From Gnetum montanum (taxonomy: Eukaryota; Streptophyta; Gnetopsida; Gnetales; Gnetaceae), in NCBI GenBank assembly GCA_015680685.1, contig MNCI01007937.1:1180007-1244006 (forward strand): a stretch of 64,000 bases of DNA. Reading direction: 5' to 3'. This document shows, one piece after another, positions 34,270 through 45,289 of this stretch; within the stretch, counting starts at the first letter, position 1, and every line of letters starts with the position of its first letter. Position numbers and translations under genes: made by a program. The notes below the pieces were generated by a model. That model was given only the letters and a program-made list of their open reading frames with translations, made no database searches and had not been told where the DNA came from.

Positions 34270-35625
34270 TTATCCTAAATAATGTTTTATATGCAAAACA
34301 TTATATGGAAATTGCAATTCCATGCTATCCAAAGTTGATAATTTGTAAGTATCCTCTGACAATTGCTTTGTAATTTGAAAGGGACCAATAAACTTATTTG
34401 GTTTCTTCATATTCCATAATAGGACAAGGTCTTCTATTTTGAAATTTCTTTTTAGGGCTTTCCTATCAAACCATCTTTTAACTTGAGAGGTATTTTGTAA
34501 CAAATTATCCCTTACTTTATCTACTTCAGCTTCTCTTTTAATAAGTAAAGTCATGAAACTTCTACCTTTATCAGTCCTTTCACTATATCTTTATACGAAT
34601 TTAGAAGCTGAGCTTACAATCTTATTTGTAATTCTTGCTGGCAAACTATAAACTAAGTTATATGGTGATGTCCTGATAGCTTTCTTAAATCTAATTCGAT
34701 CTAACCATAATGCGGATTGTAGAAAATCGATCCAATTTCTTGGATTCCCATCCATCGATTTCCTGATATAAGCGATAAGATTTTTATTGGTGGATTCTGC
34801 TAGGCCATTTCCTTGAGGATAATAATTTGATGAGGAAAATAAGAAAATGGATTTTTTAGATGCCCATCTGATAAACTCTTCGGATTTGAAGGTGGGTCCA
34901 TTTTCTAACACTAACGCTTCAGGTAGACCAAATCTAGAAACTTAATCACATCTGATGTTGAACTTCCTCTTAGAGCCTTTGCTTTAGACCATTTAGTGAA
35001 ATAATCAATAGCTGTGAGAATAAACTTGTGTCCAGCTCTTGAAGGAGTAATAGTACCAATAAAATCCAAACCCTATTGCTGAAATGGTCTATCTGCAACT
35101 ACTGGCTTTAAAGGGGCTTTAGCCTTTTTAATTTTGGGCCCATGAATTTGACATTTATAGCATTTTTGAATTTTTGAACTAATGTCTTGATACATGGAAG
35201 GCCAGTAGTATTCATATCGAAGTATATGTTGCATAGTCGACTTAGGGGATTCATAAAATAAATTCAAATGATCATGAAATTGTTCCAAAATGAAACTAAT
35301 TTGATCATTATGAACACATTTCAAGAAAAATCCCCAAAAATCCTTTCTATATAATATACCATTTTTAACAACGAATCTTCTTGCTCTTTTGAAGAAATCT
35401 CTCTTTTGACTTGCAGTTAAATTATTTAGAATTTTCCTTGTATTAAGAAATTTGAGAATTTCGTCATACCAATTCTCTTCATGGGTATCAAGTGTACATA
35501 CTTTACTTTCTTTAGTCATTAACTTGGCTAATCCCATTCCCTTAATTGTTTTGCATATTTCCAATGAAAATCTAAAACTTTGCAACTTTATAAGCCATTT
35601 TCCTCTTTTTAATACAATCTCATTT
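34270..35625 (-). pseudogene. pol: TE-E integrase
   Basis: C-terminal portion of the polyprotein. The zinc-binding part (about 35,300-35,120) has FHDHLNLFYESPKST (second His replaced) and CYKCQIHG. The catalytic core runs from about 35,070 to 34,610 with GLDFIGTI, AIDYFTKW, LENGPTFKS (the usual Asp is Glu) and NGLAESTNKNL. After a short gap comes the C-terminal domain (34,554-34,270) with RWFDRKALKRNFKIEDLVL and GPFQI. There is no chromodomain. Frameshifts and stops separate the three blocks. Confidence 0.9.
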
Positions 35626-36041
35626 TAGGCTAGGAATCGTTTGACTACCGGTTCAATTAACATAATGTGAACTAATGAAATTTCCAAATAATATTTAAAA
35701 TGTTGAAGTGCTTTGAGGATTGCGAAAGCTTGTTTCTCTAAGTCTAAATAATTTAACTCTGAACCTTTCAACTGATACCCAAAAAATTCAATTGGTTCAT
35801 CTTGACCTTCACTATCCTTTTGTGTCAAAAAAACAGCGATAGAATCATTCGAAGCAAAAGAATATAACCAAAAATCTTCTTTAAGCTTAGGCTTCACTAA
35901 ATATGGAGCCTCTTGTATAGCAATTTTAACTTCTGATAAAGCTCTCTCTGACTTTGGTGTTTTCTCTACTTTGACATCCTTTTTTAGCATATGCATCAAA
36001 GGTTTGGTAATTTCAGTAAACCCGGGGATGAACTTTTTCAC
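35626..36041 (-). pseudogene. pol: TE-E native RNase H (degenerate)
   Basis: Follows RT in the usual gypsy position: KKFIPGFTEITKPLMHML, then the RNase H-like stretch. The first catalytic Asp region reads YSFASNDSIAVFL instead of a TDAS-like motif, and the third (HTDHKPL-like) reads IMLIEPVVKRF. The LEKQAFAILKALQHF block keeps its Glu. It is probably a connection-type domain without activity, as in other elements that gained a second RNase H. Confidence 0.85.
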
Positions 36042-36990
36042 AAAGTTAATATTCCCAAAGAAAGATCTAAGAGATTTCTTACTTGTGGGATGCTCAATAT
36101 TCTGTACTACTTGAATTCAGGAATTGTCTATGGCAATCCCTTCTTGACATATCAAATGGCTTAATAAGCTTCCGAATTTAACCCCGAAGATACACTTCTT
36201 AGGATTTAATGAAATACCAAACTCACGACATTTGTCGAAAACTTGCTGGAGATGATTAATATGATCTTCTTTTTTCTTTGAGAATATTGTAATATCATCC
36301 AAATAAACCACCACGAATTTTCCTAATAAATCCTTGAATGCTAAATCCATTACTCCTTGAAACGTAGCTCCAGCATTTGACAATCCAAATGGCATTCTTT
36401 GGTAAGCAAAAGTTCCCCATTTGGTGATAAATGATGTTTTGTATCTATCATTCTTATCTACCATGATTTGATTATAACCTGAGAAACCATCTAAGAAAGA
36501 ATAAACTTGACAACTTGATACTTTAATCAGCATCTCATCAATTCTTAGAAGTGAATACTTATCCTTTTTTGAGGCATCATTCAGATTTCTAAAGTCTACA
36601 CAAAGCCTTATATCACCATTTTTCTTTTTCACTAGAACAAGGTTAGCAAGCCATGTTGAATATCATACCAAATATATGATTCGAGCTCGTAACAACTTCT
36701 TAATTTCAGCTTCCATAGCTGGTTCCAATGATGGATTAAATTTCCTTTGTTTTTGTTTGACTATTTTGCAACCTTCTATTAGAGGAATCTTATGTGTCAT
36801 CACATCTTGCCTAAAAGCTTTAAGATCATCATAGGACCAAGCAAAATTATCCAAATTATTTCTTAGACATGATAACAAGTCTTGCTTGAAACTCGAATCT
36901 CTTTCCTTTGTAACATTCAACATCTTTGGCATCTTGTCTAATCCAAAATTCACTACCTTGAAAGCTTGACTATCTAGGTCTTGTAAATCT
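36042..36990 (-). pseudogene. pol: TE-E reverse transcriptase
   Basis: RNA-directed DNA polymerase of a gypsy element. The N-terminal part (36,953-36,663) has KIPLIEGCKIVKQKQRKFNP. After one stop the palm follows with VKKKNGDIRLCVDFRNLN, YSFLDGFSGYNQI, MPFGLSNAGATFQ, the catalytic VVYLDD (about 36,310) and NPKKCIFGVKFG. All core RT residues are visible, and most damage is in linkers. The 171-codon open run 36,632-36,117 is the longest open RT block in the window. Confidence 0.93.
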
Positions 36991-37025
36991 TTTCCAGTAA
37001 GTAAATTTTTCTTGAACTCATGTTC

Positions 37026-37640
37026 CTAGTCGATCATCCTTTTTGGAATGAAATTAGCTTTGGAATTTGATGACGTTTCAGGTATCACTTGATCCTCAAA
37101 TTCTTGTTTTTTTTTGATAAATCTTAGTACTTGATCATCGTCTTCAAATACTTGTAAATGTCTTATATTATCTAGTACTGATGGCTGATGTTCTTCTTCA
37201 ATCATGACATCTTTGTAACTTTCTATTATTTGCATATCCAATGTTGAAGCTGCCTTTGCCAAATCATCTGCTATAAAATTCTCTACTCTATTTATATGCT
37301 CTATTCAGTAATGTCGAAATTGATCTAACATCTTACAAGAAAGTTGCTTATAAGGTCTTAAGAATGAAAATTTTACGACACAGTTACCCTTTACTTGTTC
37401 ACAGACTAATCTTGAGTCTCCTTTTATAGTGATCACTCTAATCTTTTTGTTTAGAGCTATTCTCACACCAATACATAAAGCTTCGTATTCAGCCTTGTTG
37501 TTAGTACAAGGGAAAGATAGATGAATTGCTTTGAGAATTTTAGGTGAATCATTCTTTAATATAACTATACTGACTCCTGCAGCTTTTGAATTACATGAAC
37601 CATCAAAGTATAGCTCTCATTTATCCTCATCCTTTGATTG
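37026..37640 (-). pseudogene. pol: TE-E archaeal-type RNase H, upstream of RT
   Basis: From 37,614 the minus strand reads ELYFDGSCNSKAAGVSIVIL, then NNKAEYEALCIGVRIAL, VITIKGDSRLVCEQVKGN, and IEHINRVENFIADDLAKAAS ending near 37,244. This is an RNase H of the archaeal/plant type. The four catalytic acids (Asp of YFDGS at 37,604-37,602, Glu of AEYEA, Asp of KGDSR, Asp of IADDL) are all present, with two stops (before ELYF and before IEH). A charged linker to 37,026 leads to RT. In the other Tat-like elements of this window the equivalent domain lies after the native RNase H. Here it sits between protease and RT. Confidence 0.88.
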
Positions 37641-37796
37641 TTCTTTTTCATAACTATAATTTTCTTGAAGTGTACAAATTTTGTTTTCCACACCTCCCTT
37701 TTCAACCATTTTACTTTTTCCATTTGAAGTAATATTATCTATCATCAAAGGATCACTATAGATATATATTTGATTTGGTTCTCCTTTCCAAGGTAG

Positions 37797-38816
37797 TCAC
37801 ATGTGAGAATAATCTGTTGATATGTAACCTGAGAAATTCTTACTCCAACTTCTACTCAATAAGAGACTATGTGAATCTGGTATATTTGCCACTTGAATAG
37901 TTACTCTACTTCTGACGTGTGGTTCAGAAGCAATTTCCAATAGGACATTTGGTAATTGACCCACAATCTTGACTCTACTTTTATCCACTTGAACAATCTT
38001 TTTATTTGATTTTTCAGGAATCAAACTAAGTTTTTTACATATAGATAATGGCATTATAGTAGACGTAGCTCCAGAATCAACCAAAAAATTGTGTAAGTAT
38101 TTATCCTTTAATTTCATTGTCAAAAGAAAAGGAGGAGCTTCCTTATCATACGAGGTCTTTAATTTCTCATCATTATTAGACACATAACTTAACTCTGATT
38201 CTCTAACTCTCCTTTTACCTTTAATGAACTCTAAAGCCTTTCTTTGCTGATCTCCTATTTGAAGCAACTGATAAAAGCTAATATTGGCCTTGACATGTTT
38301 AAGGTCTTCAATCAAATCATACTCTCCATCACCAATAAAGCTTGGTTTCTTTATCCATTTATTAAAAGACTGATTTGGAGTGCTTTGCTCTACTTGATTG
38401 TCTTTACCTTTATTCTTATCTCTTCTATTTGGCTCAAAAGCTTTTCTCTTAGTAGATGGATCAGTAATAACATTTGGGGGTCTAGAAGTAGTTAGTCTTT
38501 CCTTAGATCGGAGACTATATCCATTTTCCTCATTGTTATTGCATTCTTCATCTGAAGACATATCTTCTTTAGAACTTGATATAGAAGAAGTATCGCTAGA
38601 TCCATTACTAGAAGATTTACTTGCATAATGAACACTAGATAACTCATTATCATATTCAATATCAAGAAAGTTGGACATAATAAGATCACTTTCATCCTCA
38701 TCTTTTGCTAACTTAGTGTCTTGATATTTATGCTTTCTATTTTTCCTTTCTTCCTTGATATTAACTCTTGCCAAGGCTTTTTCAAGCTTCACTATTTTGT
38801 TAGACATATCTCTCAT
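37797..38816 (-). pseudogene. pro: TE-E gag C-terminus and protease
   Basis: 339 open codons, the longest intact frame in the window. It starts with a charged, Ser/Asp-rich and probably disordered gag tail (codons 1-180). It ends in an aspartic protease: FLVDSGATSTIMPLSICKKL (active-site DSGA, about codons 250-262) and a later SHSLLLSRSWSKNF block at the ILGR position. No zinc knuckle is visible. Frames of RNase H and RT follow downstream on the same strand, separated by stops. Confidence 0.9.
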
Positions 38817-39560
38817 TAATTGTCCTTTTTAGATCCTACTGTTTCATGTTCTTACTCTATCTTAACATGAGATGGACCTGGTAAAGCTTTAAATTGAGCA
38901 AAATCTTGTATAGGAATCATAACTCTTTCTTCTCTTTTTTGAATTGCAATATTTTCTTTAGGATTCAAGTTCAACTATTGTTCTAACTGTATAGCTTCAC
39001 TAAAGTAGTCATTTAGCGTAGTTAACTTTGGAGTTCTCCTTAACCAAATTGAAATGTTGGGGTTGACAGCCTTAAGATAATTTTCTTTAAGCATTTCTTC
39101 TAATGGTCTATGTTGTCTTTGAAAGAGTCCACAAATTCATTGAAACTTGATGTTAAAATCTCTAATTGACTCTTTAACTCCTTGCTTAGCTTGTATCAGC
39201 CCACGGTATAGTTGTTGTTGATCTAATTGATTACCAAACTAGGCCAAGAAAAGATTCTTCATGTCATCCCAACTTGTAATACTATTACTTGGTAAGTTTG
39301 AATACCAAATTTGAGCCATATCCTTTAAATTTGATACAAACAACCTACAAGCTTGATCTTGATGTTGAATATTTGCATGAGCTAAAGCTAACTCAAACAT
39401 GTGAATATATTCTTCAGCTAAATAAGCTTTTCCAGGAATGAAAGGCTCAGGCAAATATTTGTAAACTACCTTAGGAATATCATTGTAATTCTAAAAACCT
39501 AATGGTGTAACTCTTTGCCAAGGATTTTTCATCCTATTCCTTTGGATAGTTGAACTCTTA
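38817..39560 (-). pseudogene. gag: TE-E gag
   Basis: Capsid-like domain read on the minus strand: PFIPGKAYLAEEYIHMFELA, QIWYSNLPSNSITSWDDMKN then LFLA and a stop. The same frame continues with QLYRGLIQAKQGVKESIRDF and KENYLKAVNPNISIWLRRTP. This is the Retrotrans_gag pattern (W-x-L-P, W-x2-L-x2-F, KQG-x-ES-x2-DF). The N-terminus, toward 39,800, is not resolved. Confidence 0.85.
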
Positions 39561-39855
39561 AACTTTCTAGATCTTCTCTTATGAATCGATAAACCAGATA
39601 TAATGGGTGATCTTCGTGATCTTCTAGTTTTCACTCCACTTCTTGTTCCCAATTCAAAATCTTTCTTTTATTCTTCTTCTGATGAAGAATTAGTGTTAGA
39701 ATCTATAATATCTTTTGAAACTTTTAAATTTTCCAAAATATCAATCTTCTTGATCATGAACTGAAAATAGTATTTCTTAAGCCTTTATAGTAACAAAGAA
39801 TTGTTGATGTGCTAAAATTATAAGGCTTATGAACCTAAAGGCTAAATTTTCAGCC

Positions 39856-39877
39856 CTCCTTCTAGCGCCAAAAGAGC
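39856..39877 (-). other. TE-E primer binding site region
   Basis: Next to the 5' LTR the minus strand reads GCTCTTTTGGCGCTAGAAGG. TE-D has the related TTTTTGGTGCTAGAAGG beside its 5' LTR (47,271-47,250), so both probably use the same tRNA. I cannot name it. Confidence 0.7.
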
Positions 39878-42605
39878 TGTTGGCAACCATTTAGGACGCG
39901 ACCGCCAACGAGTGTCCTCGAACAGGATTTAGATGTCTACTGGTCTCTAGCAACATCAAGGCCCAGATACCTCCAAATAGAATCGATAGTTAATGTCAGT
40001 ATGTGTGTGTGTTGTTGCAGTGTGCAGTTGTCAAATATGAAATGATTGCGTTGTGTGTAAACTACAAATGACTTATCTTAAAGAGATTCAACCAACTTTG
40101 CCAAGTACTGCTTCTAATTTTCCCCAGAGAAAGAGATAGTTCCACAAGAAAACTAGAAATAGAGCAAGATTTGATGAAAATAGATAGAAAAGAAAGCAGA
40201 TTTGTGTGGACTTCAAATATTTCAACAAGGTAAAATGACATGAGTAAACACTTCACAATAAAGCTATCCCAAATTCAATAACTACGAATTGTTCAACTTC
40301 CAAGGCTCAAATAAGCAATTTCTTCAAGACAATCCTACTATGCTACCAAAATATTGCTGCGTAAACTATCACGTACGAGACTCCATTTTTTGCTAAATAA
40401 TGGACATCAACAATTGCATTCAATAGAACCTTCAAAAGACTTAACAATTTCTGATTGAAATACCACGAAGATTCACTTTAAAGATAAAAAGAAGCTATTC
40501 TGTTCCCATCAAAATACCAAAGATTTTCTAAACCCTCTTGACTATTGAATTGTTCAACGGCATGACTACAAGCAGAGGCTCTCTTACAACAATCCCAATA
40601 GCAGTTCTTATACGTTGCACAATAACCAAATTCACTACTAAAATGCTCTTAAGGCTTTCAAACACAAGTGCTTCTATGGAAAAATTTTAACAGAAATTTT
40701 CTATCAGGCAACAAGAACAATAAGAGCAATATAAAAATCCCAAAATTACTTGCCAAGGATGATACTATCTAAACCACTAGCTAAAAAATTTAAACAAAAT
40801 AAAAATAAAAAACATAACTCATAGGACTATGACAAAGAGGCTAAAATATTTTCTTTAGCAAGTCATCTTACAAGAAATCCTTCACAATTTCTTCTTTACA
40901 AATGCCCTTCCAAGAGTCAAAGTGTGTCCCCAAGTGAGAGCTCCAAGTGCTAGCTAGTAGTCTTCCAAAGTGTGATATCAATGTCTTCTCAAAAGTGTTA
41001 TCCCCCCTTGTGATATATCTTTCTTCTTTTCCCTAAAGTCTTTTTATAGGGTTCAAATGGTAGTTACATCCAAAATATGTTTGCTAACTTCTCTCCCAAG
41101 TAACTTGCCCAACAAGTTAGGAAGTATTAACTTAGGAAGTTAGGAAGTTAGGAGAAATATTGCAAATATTGCTTTTGTGAATAATGAAAATAAATCCTAT
41201 AGCTCCATTTAATTGTTTAAAATTATAGCTCCAATAGCTTTTCATTTTTACTTGTTTAAAATTTTTAAGTTTTGAATACTATTGAAGCCCTAGTAATTTT
41301 ATGAACAAGGTGATGGTATAATATCTACCTTGGTGTAGACATTGGTGGTAGCTAATCTATGTAAATTTATATAAATAATTTATCTGCACTTGCACCCGTG
41401 TAAAAGTGCTTGGAAACAAAAATTTAAATCCAAAATATGAGGTTCGAATATGAAGGCGCCAGGCCTGGAACTGCAAGAAAATATTTTCAACTTAACCCGC
41501 CTTGCCAAAAATCGTTATCAACCGCCACCGTGGAAGAAGGCTCTGCCGCTGCATTTGGCATTGTTTCCATGTGGTGTTCAGTTGCTGAAGAGCCAAGGAG
41601 AAGGATTTTTCTTGAAAAAATGATGTGCTGAACATATGGTTGTGAACATAGGGTTTCAGTTGCCTGGAATTTTTTTTGTTTTGCCCCAAATTCACTTAGG
41701 GCTTCCTGCGTTTTTTTTTTTGAATCGTTTTCCAAATCACCACCATTGTTATTGATTGCAAAGCCAGGGGTGAACGTATCGTGGATCTACATCCAGAAAA
41801 ACCGTAGGAACCTTCATCATGTCATTATAACTACGACAACCTCCAGAACTATTGCAACCTGCAAAACTGGAAATACCACGGCCTGCAAAACTGGAAATGA
41901 AATCGGGGTTTCAACAAAACGCGACTCTTTTTTGTGTATATTATGTGTGGATGAGGGTTTCAATTTTTTTTATCTCTCTATGTTCATGGCAAAGAGGATT
42001 TGTCCCCCAGGGACTTGGCCATGCGCGTGGTGATGGTCGTTTTCCTTGGTACGGTGGTTGCGCCGCGATAAACGCCACACGGCTGCACCGCGATAAGCAC
42101 CGTGTGATCACACGATTTTACCATGCCTATTTCCCACCTAGCTTTGTTTTGTTTCCTTTCTGTTTATTTCTCTAGCCTTCCAGCAATGAAACAACAGCTG
42201 CCATTGATGCAACGGCCAAATGCAAAAAAATTTTGCTTCACAGATGTCGTTGTTTTAGTTTTTCTCCTCTTTTTTTTTATACTTTGACATGCTTATATTT
42301 TTACATTAATTTCCCTACACCAGATGTATAAATGATACATATGAAAATTGGACTTCCTTCATAATCTTACTAGACTTTGATTCCGTAAAGCCCGGTTATG
42401 TATATATATTACTGCCTTGTAAAATGCATTTCTCAGAAATTCATAAGCTTACCATAGAAATGGTGCTCCTATACATTTCTTCCTTAAATCAAAAGAATTC
42501 ATTTGTTAACTTATTCTTTTCCTCTTAGGGCTGAAAATTTAGCCACTTCTCCAAAAATTCTTAACCCATTAAGCTTGCTTCATTAAATGGTCAAATGTGC
42601 CAACA
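39878..42605 (-). mobile_element. TE-E 5' LTR
   Basis: 2,728 bases with plus-strand ends TGTTGGCAACC and TGTGCCAACA. The TATA box is CTATAAAAAGA on the minus strand (41,038-41,048). U3 would be 42,605 to about 41,010, and the remainder R/U5. Relative to the left LTR it lacks about 110 bases near 40,105 but keeps 177 bases (40,262-40,438) missing there. Confidence 0.93.
41038..41048 (-). promoter_or_regulatory. TE-E LTR TATA box
   Basis: CTATAAAAAGA on the minus strand, also present in the other LTR, pointing transcription into gag. Confidence 0.65.
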
Positions 42606-43249
42606 GCTAGGAATGAAAAATCATCTTTGATGGTTACCTTTTTTAGGTCCCAAAAGTTTATACAAATAAGTATGCTTCCATTTTTCTTAGGTATAACCAC
42701 AATGTTAGAGACCTAGTTTGCATAGTCAATAGCCTGGATGAAACCAACCTTGCAGAGCTTGGTGATTTCATCATGGACTACCAACGCCACATTAGGCCTA
42801 ACCTTATGAGCTTTCTTTTTAACTAGTTTTATGTGAGGATCAAGGATGATATTTTGTTGCACTATGCAAGGATCTAGGCTTAGCATGTTCTCGTAGGACC
42901 ATGCAAATGCCTTGATGTTGTTGTTGAGTGTTTTTGTGATGCTTTGGGCATGTCGAGGCTCTACCAAGGAACTAAGTTTTAGTGTCTTCGCCTTGCCACC
43001 AAATGTTGCTATAGGGACTTCAATGAGGGGATCCTTAGTGACATCACCTACCTCAAGATCGAGAGCCATAACTAGATGGTCAAGCCAATCTAGTGATGAT
43101 TCTACAAATGTTACATATTCATCATGGGCTATGGGCTCAAGGTCTAGGCATTGGACATTGATGCATCAGATGAGATCACCATGACGTCTAGTGAGGACCA
43201 AAGGTGAATGAAGATGCTTATATGTGCTCAGGTTGTAGTCGTATGACAT
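42606..43249 (-). pseudogene. pol: TE-D pol, 5' part (to RT N-terminus)
   Basis: Starts MSYDYNLSTYKHLHSPLV (ATG 43,249-43,247), immediately after the candidate splice acceptor at 43,253. It includes a 118-codon open run ending near 42,713 (EVGDVTKDPLIEVPIATF, AFAWSYENMLSLDP, VVHDEITKLCKVGFIQAI). It then reads IPKKNGSI and TIKDDFSFLA up to the TE-E insertion. The frame resumes at 30,499. TE-F has the same N-terminus, so it is not chance. Confidence 0.9.
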
Positions 43250-43252
43250 ATC

Positions 43253-43275
43253 CTACAAAACAACCAAAAATAATG
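43253..43275 (-). promoter_or_regulatory. Candidate 3' splice site before TE-D pol
   Basis: Minus strand TTTTTGGTTGTTTTGTAG| followed by GATATGTC, the pol ATG. It is a good plant acceptor. TE-F has the related TTTTTTTGCAAG at 50,260-50,271. Confidence 0.45.
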
Positions 43276-43379
43276 TCAAGTTGCATCTGTCTTAGTAGAG
43301 TCAAAATGCATAACATGACAAAAGAAATGCAATGAATAATTTCCTAAACATGCAAGAGTGAACATTAGAAAAGTGAGTG

Positions 43380-43485
43380 TGCAAGCCAATTTTGGGCCTT
43401 GACAAGCCATGGATCACTAATTTAAGGTCTCAGCAAACCATGATTTGCTAGTTTAAGGTCTTAGAGAACCATGATTTGTGCAAGA
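43380..43485 (-). repeat. 30-bp repeat units before TE-D pol
   Basis: Three to four units of ACCTTAAACTAGCAAATCAT (minus strand), about 120 bases upstream of pol. They are homologous to 49,980-50,140 of TE-F. Confidence 0.75.
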
Positions 43486-45289
43486 TGCATTGGTTCAAGC
43501 AAAGCAGAGAGTGTCTAGGTTGTGAAATTACATTGGGCAACCAAAAAAATCTCAAAAATTTTCTAAGCCTAGGATTGTTAGAAAAAATTCAAAAAAAAAT
43601 TTCACTCTAGCTACTACACTCACCCTTGGCTACGCTTTCCCCCTCTTGCTATGCTCCACAAGAGACTTAAGGAAAAATTGTAGGAAAGTTTTTCTTAAGT
43701 GTGGAAGTGCTAATGCAATAGGTGGCACATTTAATTATCCTAGGAGGATATATATGCATGATTCACTAAGGGTAAACTATCATTTTTCAAAGTGTAAACA
43801 AGGAGTTATAGAGTGTAGCATAGTTTGAAGTAGGAGGGACAACCATAGTGTAGCAAGTGGAGCGTAATAACCAAAGCATAGCACCAGGATGATGAGCTAC
43901 AATGACCGTCAACAACCCAAACTTGCCAATGTAGAAGAGGGAAGGCAAGCCCTAGAATGTCTACTGTGGATGAAGGTGGAGAAGAGGAGAGCGTTGTTGA
44001 CTGCTAGGTATGCTTGCTACACTCGCCTCTTTTTTGTACCATTTGTCTCTTCATATTCTGGCTTTTCTTGCTTAGCCTTGGGGTTTGGGTCCTGGGGTGG
44101 CCTACCTTGGCGGGGATCGTTGCTTCCTTGGCTGCCTTTCTGATGGCGGCCAAGGGGAACGGATGCATGCATGGATTGTTGGATCTTTTTTAATGTGTTG
44201 CTATTTTATTTTAATTTTTTGCGGAAAATGGGACAAGGGAAAATGCATGGGCTGTGAGGAATTTGGTATGTTTATTCTTGAGGGATGTGATACATGGGGT
44301 GAGGGAGAGGGAAAAAGTGAGGGCTTTGCCCCAGTAATGGATTGGAATTTCCCTCTCTGGGGGCCATGCCACATGGGGGACACAATGGGGCGAAAATGAC
44401 TATGACTAGGGCATCCTTGGCCAGGGTTTCTTTGTTCCTTTTTTCTTTTTGTGTTGGTGCGTGGGTGAGGGCAATGGAGAAATGGGGCAAGGGTTATCGC
44501 TAAAAATAGCCACAGCCAAGGGATAGGGTTCTGCCATTGCTTATTCTTTGATGTGAGGGTAATGTAAGAGAAGGGCAAAGGGAGGGTTAGGCATCGTAGA
44601 AACACGTAGGAGAAGGCCATAAAGATGAGGAAATGGACAACAATGTGACCATAGGGATGGCGGTTGTGAGGAGGGGATGAATGGGGATAGGGAGGTTGCC
44701 AAGGCCACAACCATGGCAAGTACCCCAACACATGTCATCAATGTGTGGTGACACTGGACAACGTGGTGAAAGAGATGTGGTGATGGAAGCTCAAGTGCTA
44801 ACAGCTACGCTCCCCTGGGAGTGTAGCCAACACTTTGTTAAAATTAGTTAATTTCTACATTTAGTGAGATGCTACGCTCTCAACAGATAGAGATTTTTTT
44901 GTTAATTTTTACTTATTTTAGGGCTCACTCCCTAGGGAGCATAGTTGACAATTAGAAAATTTGATGAATTGTTTTTTGGGCTACGCTCCCTAGGAAGCAT
45001 CATAGATAGTTAGAATTTTTTGGGATCTCATGCTATACTGCCTAAAGTTAGAAAAATTTTAAGAAAATTTGAAAAAAATTACCAAGTGTAAAACTAGAAT
45101 GCCAAATGTGCAAAGTACCAAGTGCAAAAATGCCAATGGTAAGAATTCCTCATGCAAAACAAAATGCTCAATGCACAAAAACTATGCCAAAATGCTAATT
45201 TTCCAAGTTGAATGCAAAAATGCTATAACATGCAAACCACATGTGCATTCTTGTAAGCCATGTAGGCTAAATCCTTACTAGCTTCTACC
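43486..45289 (-). other. TE-D spacer between gag and pol
   Basis: No protease or other retroviral motif. From 43,600 to 44,020 it is homologous, inverted, to 49,394-49,870 of TE-F. 44,040-44,740 is GC-richer than its surroundings and holds a 176-codon open frame on the minus strand (44,731-44,201), Pro-rich and unrecognised. The composition makes chance openness likely. 44,800-45,050 repeats the CTACGCTCCC..GGGAGCATAG motif of the LTR palindromes. 45,090-45,240 is an A-rich run with AATGCAAAAATGC phrases. Confidence 0.55.

Larger units (their letters stand above)
30500..42605 (-). mobile_element. TE-E, complete nested Ty3/gypsy element with upstream RNase H
   Basis: 12,106 bases with two 2.7 kb LTRs (TGTTGGC...GCCAACA ends), a 5-bp duplication, primer site, PPT and full coding order. 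Minus-strand order: gag, protease, archaeal-type RNase H, RT, native RNase H, integrase, extra ORF. The LTRs differ by roughly one base in ten to fifteen by eye, so the insertion is old but younger than TE-D. Confidence 0.95.

Noticed and set aside
44201-44731. 176-codon Pro-rich minus-strand ORF in the TE-D spacer
   Set aside because: The GC-richer patch lowers stop frequency, the other strand is also partly open, and there is no homologue in TE-F; not called as a gene.
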